NCBI GenBank assembly: GCA_012719175.1 | Contig: JAAYAX010000008.1 | Coordinates: 1 to 64,000 of the forward strand | Direction of reading: 5' to 3' | Length of the DNA: 64,000 nt | Source of the DNA: Methanomassiliicoccus sp. | Lineage (GTDB): Archaea; Thermoplasmatota; Thermoplasmata; Methanomassiliicoccales; Methanomassiliicoccaceae | In this document: in pieces, positions 61,762 to 64,000 of the stretch | Position numbering within the stretch: the stretch's first letter is position 1 | Layout: each line of letters starts with the position of its first letter | Translations under genes and position numbers: made by a program | Notes under the pieces: model-generated | The model's input: only the letters and a program-made list of their open reading frames with translations | Databases searched by the model: none | What the model was told of the DNA's origin: nothing

Positions 61762-62247
61762 TCAAACCTTTTCTTTCCAACCTCTTAGGGCGTCGAGGAC
61801 GGATATGGTCCCGACCACCTTATCGTTTTTATCAACCACCACCAGGCTGGTGGCGTTCGACAGGTCCATCACCCTCAATGCGTTGAGTATGGTGTCCTCA
61901 TCTCGGATCTGAACGCAGGGTTGGTTACCGGTTAGCATGCAAGCTGCGATGAAGTCCATCATCTTCGCTTCCTTCAAGTTCACCCCCTTGGCCACCAGGC
62001 GCCCGATGTCATTGTCCCCCACCATTCCCAGCAGCTCGTCACCATCCATCACTAGGACCAGGCTGCTGTTCTTCTCGGTCATCTCGTTCAGGACGTCCTC
62101 CAATGAACCGTCGCTCGGTAACCTGGGAGGGTCTCCTCTCATGAAGGCTTTCACCTTCGGCGTCTCATCCTCCTCCATCATTTCTTGCATGGCAATACCT
62201 TCGGAACCGGAGGGATATAGCCTTGCGGGTGCTTCAATCTCTTTCAT
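61762..62247 (-). CDS. CBS-domain pair protein
   Basis: A 161-residue protein with two CBS domains (Bateman module): residues 32-90 (VKAFMRGDPPRLPSDGSLEDVLNEMTEKNSSLVLVMDGDELLGMVGDNDIGRLV) and 97-157 (IAACMLTGNQPCVQIRDEDTILNALRVMDLSNATSLVVVDKNDKVVGTISVLDALR). Such modules usually bind adenosine nucleotides or SAM and report energy status. The partner is unknown. It is convergent with fpoN with 9 bases between the stops. The ATG at 62190, 19 codons in, is a possible start. Confidence 0.85.
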   Translation of the reverse strand: MKEIEAPARLYPSGSEGIAMQEMMEEDETPKVKAFMRGDPPRLPSDGSLEDVLNEMTEKNSSLVLVMDGDELLGMVGDNDIGRLVAKGVNLKEAKMMDFIAACMLTGNQPCVQIRDEDTILNALRVMDLSNATSLVVVDKNDKVVGTISVLDALRGWKEKV

Positions 62248-62385
62248 GAGGTCTCAGACCGCCCTTGGATCCTGAGATGGACAAAGCCAACCGAGGCGTG
62301 TGCCGTCTTGGAGGACGCTGATACCTTTCATTTCTATTTCGCCAGGCCAATAACGATTAAGTAATCCCTCCGTATTATCTCGCGC

Positions 62386-63354
62386 ATGGCAAGCTGGGAC
62401 GCTCATATAAAGGACGAGCTCCGCCTTGTAGAAGAGGAGATCGTGAGGAGCGCCAGCTCGAGGCAGCCCCTTCTCAGAGAGATCGCCATGCACGTCATCC
62501 AGGGGGGCGGCAAGAGGCTGCGGCCTGGAGTCGCTCTTCTCTCCTTCCGCGCTGTGGGAGGGGAGGACACCGGAAGCGTGATCAAGGTCTCCGCCGGGGT
62601 CGAGCTTATTCACTCTGCCACTCTCATTCATGATGACATAAATGACGGTTCGGACACCCGACGGGGCCGCATCGCCGCTTACAAGAGATACGGGATCCAG
62701 AACGCCATCATCACTGGTGACTTCCTGTTCGTCCAGGGGTTCCGTTTGGGTGCTTCCCACGATAGCCGGGAGATCGTGGAAATTGTGGCTGATGCCTGTA
62801 GCGCCATGGCCGAGAGCGAGATCCTGCAGCTGGATGTCGAGCGGGATTCCAGCTTGCCCTTGGAGACGTACATGAGCATCATCGACGGTAAGACCGCTCG
62901 ACCCATAATGGCGAGCGCGATGGTGGGAGCTTATTTCGGCAAGGGTTCGGTTGACCAGATAGATGCTCTGGGAAAGTACGGGCTGAACATAGGCTATGCG
63001 TTCCAGATCGTGGACGACATCCTGGACATCGATGGTAAGGAGACTGCCATCGGGAAACCGCTGGGAATGGACATAATGGACAGCAAGGCCAACCTTCCCC
63101 TGATGATCGCCATGCATGGGAAGGGAAAGGAGAGCGAACGCATCCGGGAGATCTTCAGCGCGCCCAAGAAAACAAAGGAAGAGGTCGATGAGGCCCTGGC
63201 CTTGGTGCGTTCCAGCGGAGCTGTGGATGAGGCCAGGAAGAATGCGGCGGCCTTCAGGGACAAGGCCTTGAGCTCCCTGGATGAGATACCTTCTTCCAAG
63301 TACCGCGACAGCCTGAGGGAGCTGGCGGCCACGGTGCTGGAGCGTAGTAACTGA
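62386..63354 (+). CDS. geranylgeranyl diphosphate synthase-type prenyltransferase
   Basis: A trans-polyprenyl diphosphate synthase for archaeal membrane lipids, 322 residues. It has GGKRLRPG near residue 41, the first Asp-rich motif LIHDDINDGSDTRRG (Asp83, Asp84, Asp87) and the second FQIVDDILDIDG. Chain length (C20 versus C15/C25) cannot be read with certainty. Its stop overlaps the ATG of the geranylgeranyl reductase gene (TGATG), giving a lipid operon. Confidence 0.92.
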   Translation: MASWDAHIKDELRLVEEEIVRSASSRQPLLREIAMHVIQGGGKRLRPGVALLSFRAVGGEDTGSVIKVSAGVELIHSATLIHDDINDGSDTRRGRIAAYKRYGIQNAIITGDFLFVQGFRLGASHDSREIVEIVADACSAMAESEILQLDVERDSSLPLETYMSIIDGKTARPIMASAMVGAYFGKGSVDQIDALGKYGLNIGYAFQIVDDILDIDGKETAIGKPLGMDIMDSKANLPLMIAMHGKGKESERIREIFSAPKKTKEEVDEALALVRSSGAVDEARKNAAAFRDKALSSLDEIPSSKYRDSLRELAATVLERSN

Positions 63355-64000
63355 TGAACACCGACTATGATGTGGTCGTAGTGGGAGCAGGGCCGGCAGG
63401 CAGCACCACGGCCGAGTACGCCGCCCTCGGAGGGGCCCGGGTACTGGTCCTGGAAAGGAAGAAGGCGGTGGGGGAGCCAGTAGCGTGCGGGGAGTTCCTT
63501 CCCTCGACCGAGGAGGTCAAGGCCATAATCCCCAAGGCCGATGATCTGCACCCCCTTTTCGAGGTACCCTCCAACTTGATCTCCAGGCCCATGGAGACGT
63601 TCCGCATCTACTCACCCCGGGATCGCCCCTGGAACATCCCCTTCGATGGATACACAACGGACAGGGACCGCTTTGACAAGCACCTCGCGTCCAAGGCCCA
63701 GAAGGCCGGGGCCACCGTGCTCACCGATGCTCTGGTGACCTCGGTGCAGGGGAACGAGGTCAGGACGCGGGACGAGGTATATCGGGCGAAGGTCATCGTG
63801 GGAGCGGACGGCCCGGTATCTCGGGTGGCCAAGGGCCTTGGCCTCCCGCCCAACAAGGAGCTGTACCCTGCGGTGACCCAGCAGGCCGTGGGAGACTTCG
63901 AGCCGGTCATGGAGATGCACTTCGGGATCGCCCCTGGAGCATATGCCTGGGTGTTGCCCAAGGCGAAGGGCGCCAATGTGGGGGCGGGGATCTCCCCGAG
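63354..64000 (+). CDS. geranylgeranyl reductase family FAD protein (cut by window edge)
   Basis: The first 215 residues of a digeranylgeranylglycerophospholipid or geranylgeranyl reductase. The FAD-binding start VVVVGAGPAGSTTAEYAALGGARVLVLERKKAVGEPVACGEFLP is typical. GYTTDRDRFDKHLASKA and VIVGADGPVSRVAKGLGL follow. It would saturate the isoprenoid side chains of membrane lipids. The C-terminus lies beyond the window. Coupled to the upstream prenyl synthase. Confidence 0.9.
   Translation, partial: MNTDYDVVVVGAGPAGSTTAEYAALGGARVLVLERKKAVGEPVACGEFLPSTEEVKAIIPKADDLHPLFEVPSNLISRPMETFRIYSPRDRPWNIPFDGYTTDRDRFDKHLASKAQKAGATVLTDALVTSVQGNEVRTRDEVYRAKVIVGADGPVSRVAKGLGLPPNKELYPAVTQQAVGDFEPVMEMHFGIAPGAYAWVLPKAKGANVGAGISP

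Overview
The window reads as the chromosome of an archaeon of the Thermoplasmatota, most likely Methanomassiliicoccales or a close relative. Archaeal signs are an 11-gene Fpo-type complex I cluster without fpoF, archaeal-type PEP carboxylase, methanogenesis marker protein 11, GGPP synthase next to geranylgeranyl reductase, KptA, a cyclic 2,3-diphosphoglycerate synthetase-like GTPase, and TATA-box promoters with several leaderless-looking starts. No mcr, rRNA, CRISPR array or carbon monoxide dehydrogenase catalytic gene is present, so methanogenesis can be neither shown nor excluded here.

Layout. 0-2.9 kb: the end of an integrated element (two coupled small genes, an unknown gene, a tyrosine recombinase) abutting the 3' end of a tRNA-Leu(UAA). 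3-9 kb: a secreted protein, two tandem 7TM histidine kinases and a cpgS-like GTPase. 9-22 kb: flavodoxin, CooT, acetate transporter, ACT-domain protein, then a bacterial-type acetyl-CoA synthase/corrinoid protein cluster (acsB, acsD, acsC) facing cooC, a core methionine synthase, an unknown gene and a corrinoid-protein reductive activator. 22-32 kb: PEP carboxylase with a gamma carbonic anhydrase, a PIN toxin with a possible antitoxin, purH, a third kinase, and the methyl-H4F:corrinoid protein methyltransferase acsE. 32.6-36.1 kb: an AT-rich island with a large cysteine-rich secreted protein and two paralogous 28-29-residue peptides, each followed by a matching GCAA-loop hairpin. 36-45 kb: a tightly overlapping operon of a split HdrA, MvhD, MetV and MetF, then DUF3786, formate-H4F ligase (fhs) and folD. 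45-51 kb: kptA, marker 11, uppS, a B12-binding radical SAM protein, proC. 51.6-61.8 kb: fpoABCDHIJJKLMN. 62-64 kb: CBS protein and archaeal lipid genes.

How it fits together. Fhs, FolD, MetF/MetV (with HdrA/MvhD-type electron carriers), AcsE, AcsC/AcsD and AcsB make up the tetrahydrofolate-linked, bacterial form of the Wood-Ljungdahl methyl branch plus acetyl-CoA synthesis, in an archaeal genome. RACo would reactivate the corrinoid protein, CooC and CooT would serve nickel enzymes, core-MetE would divert methyl groups to methionine, SatP would move acetate, and the Fpo-like complex would conserve energy from a reduced carrier. The least explained material is the micropeptide/hairpin pair, the large secreted protein that seems to start at ACG, and the inverted repeats in front of the acetate transporter.
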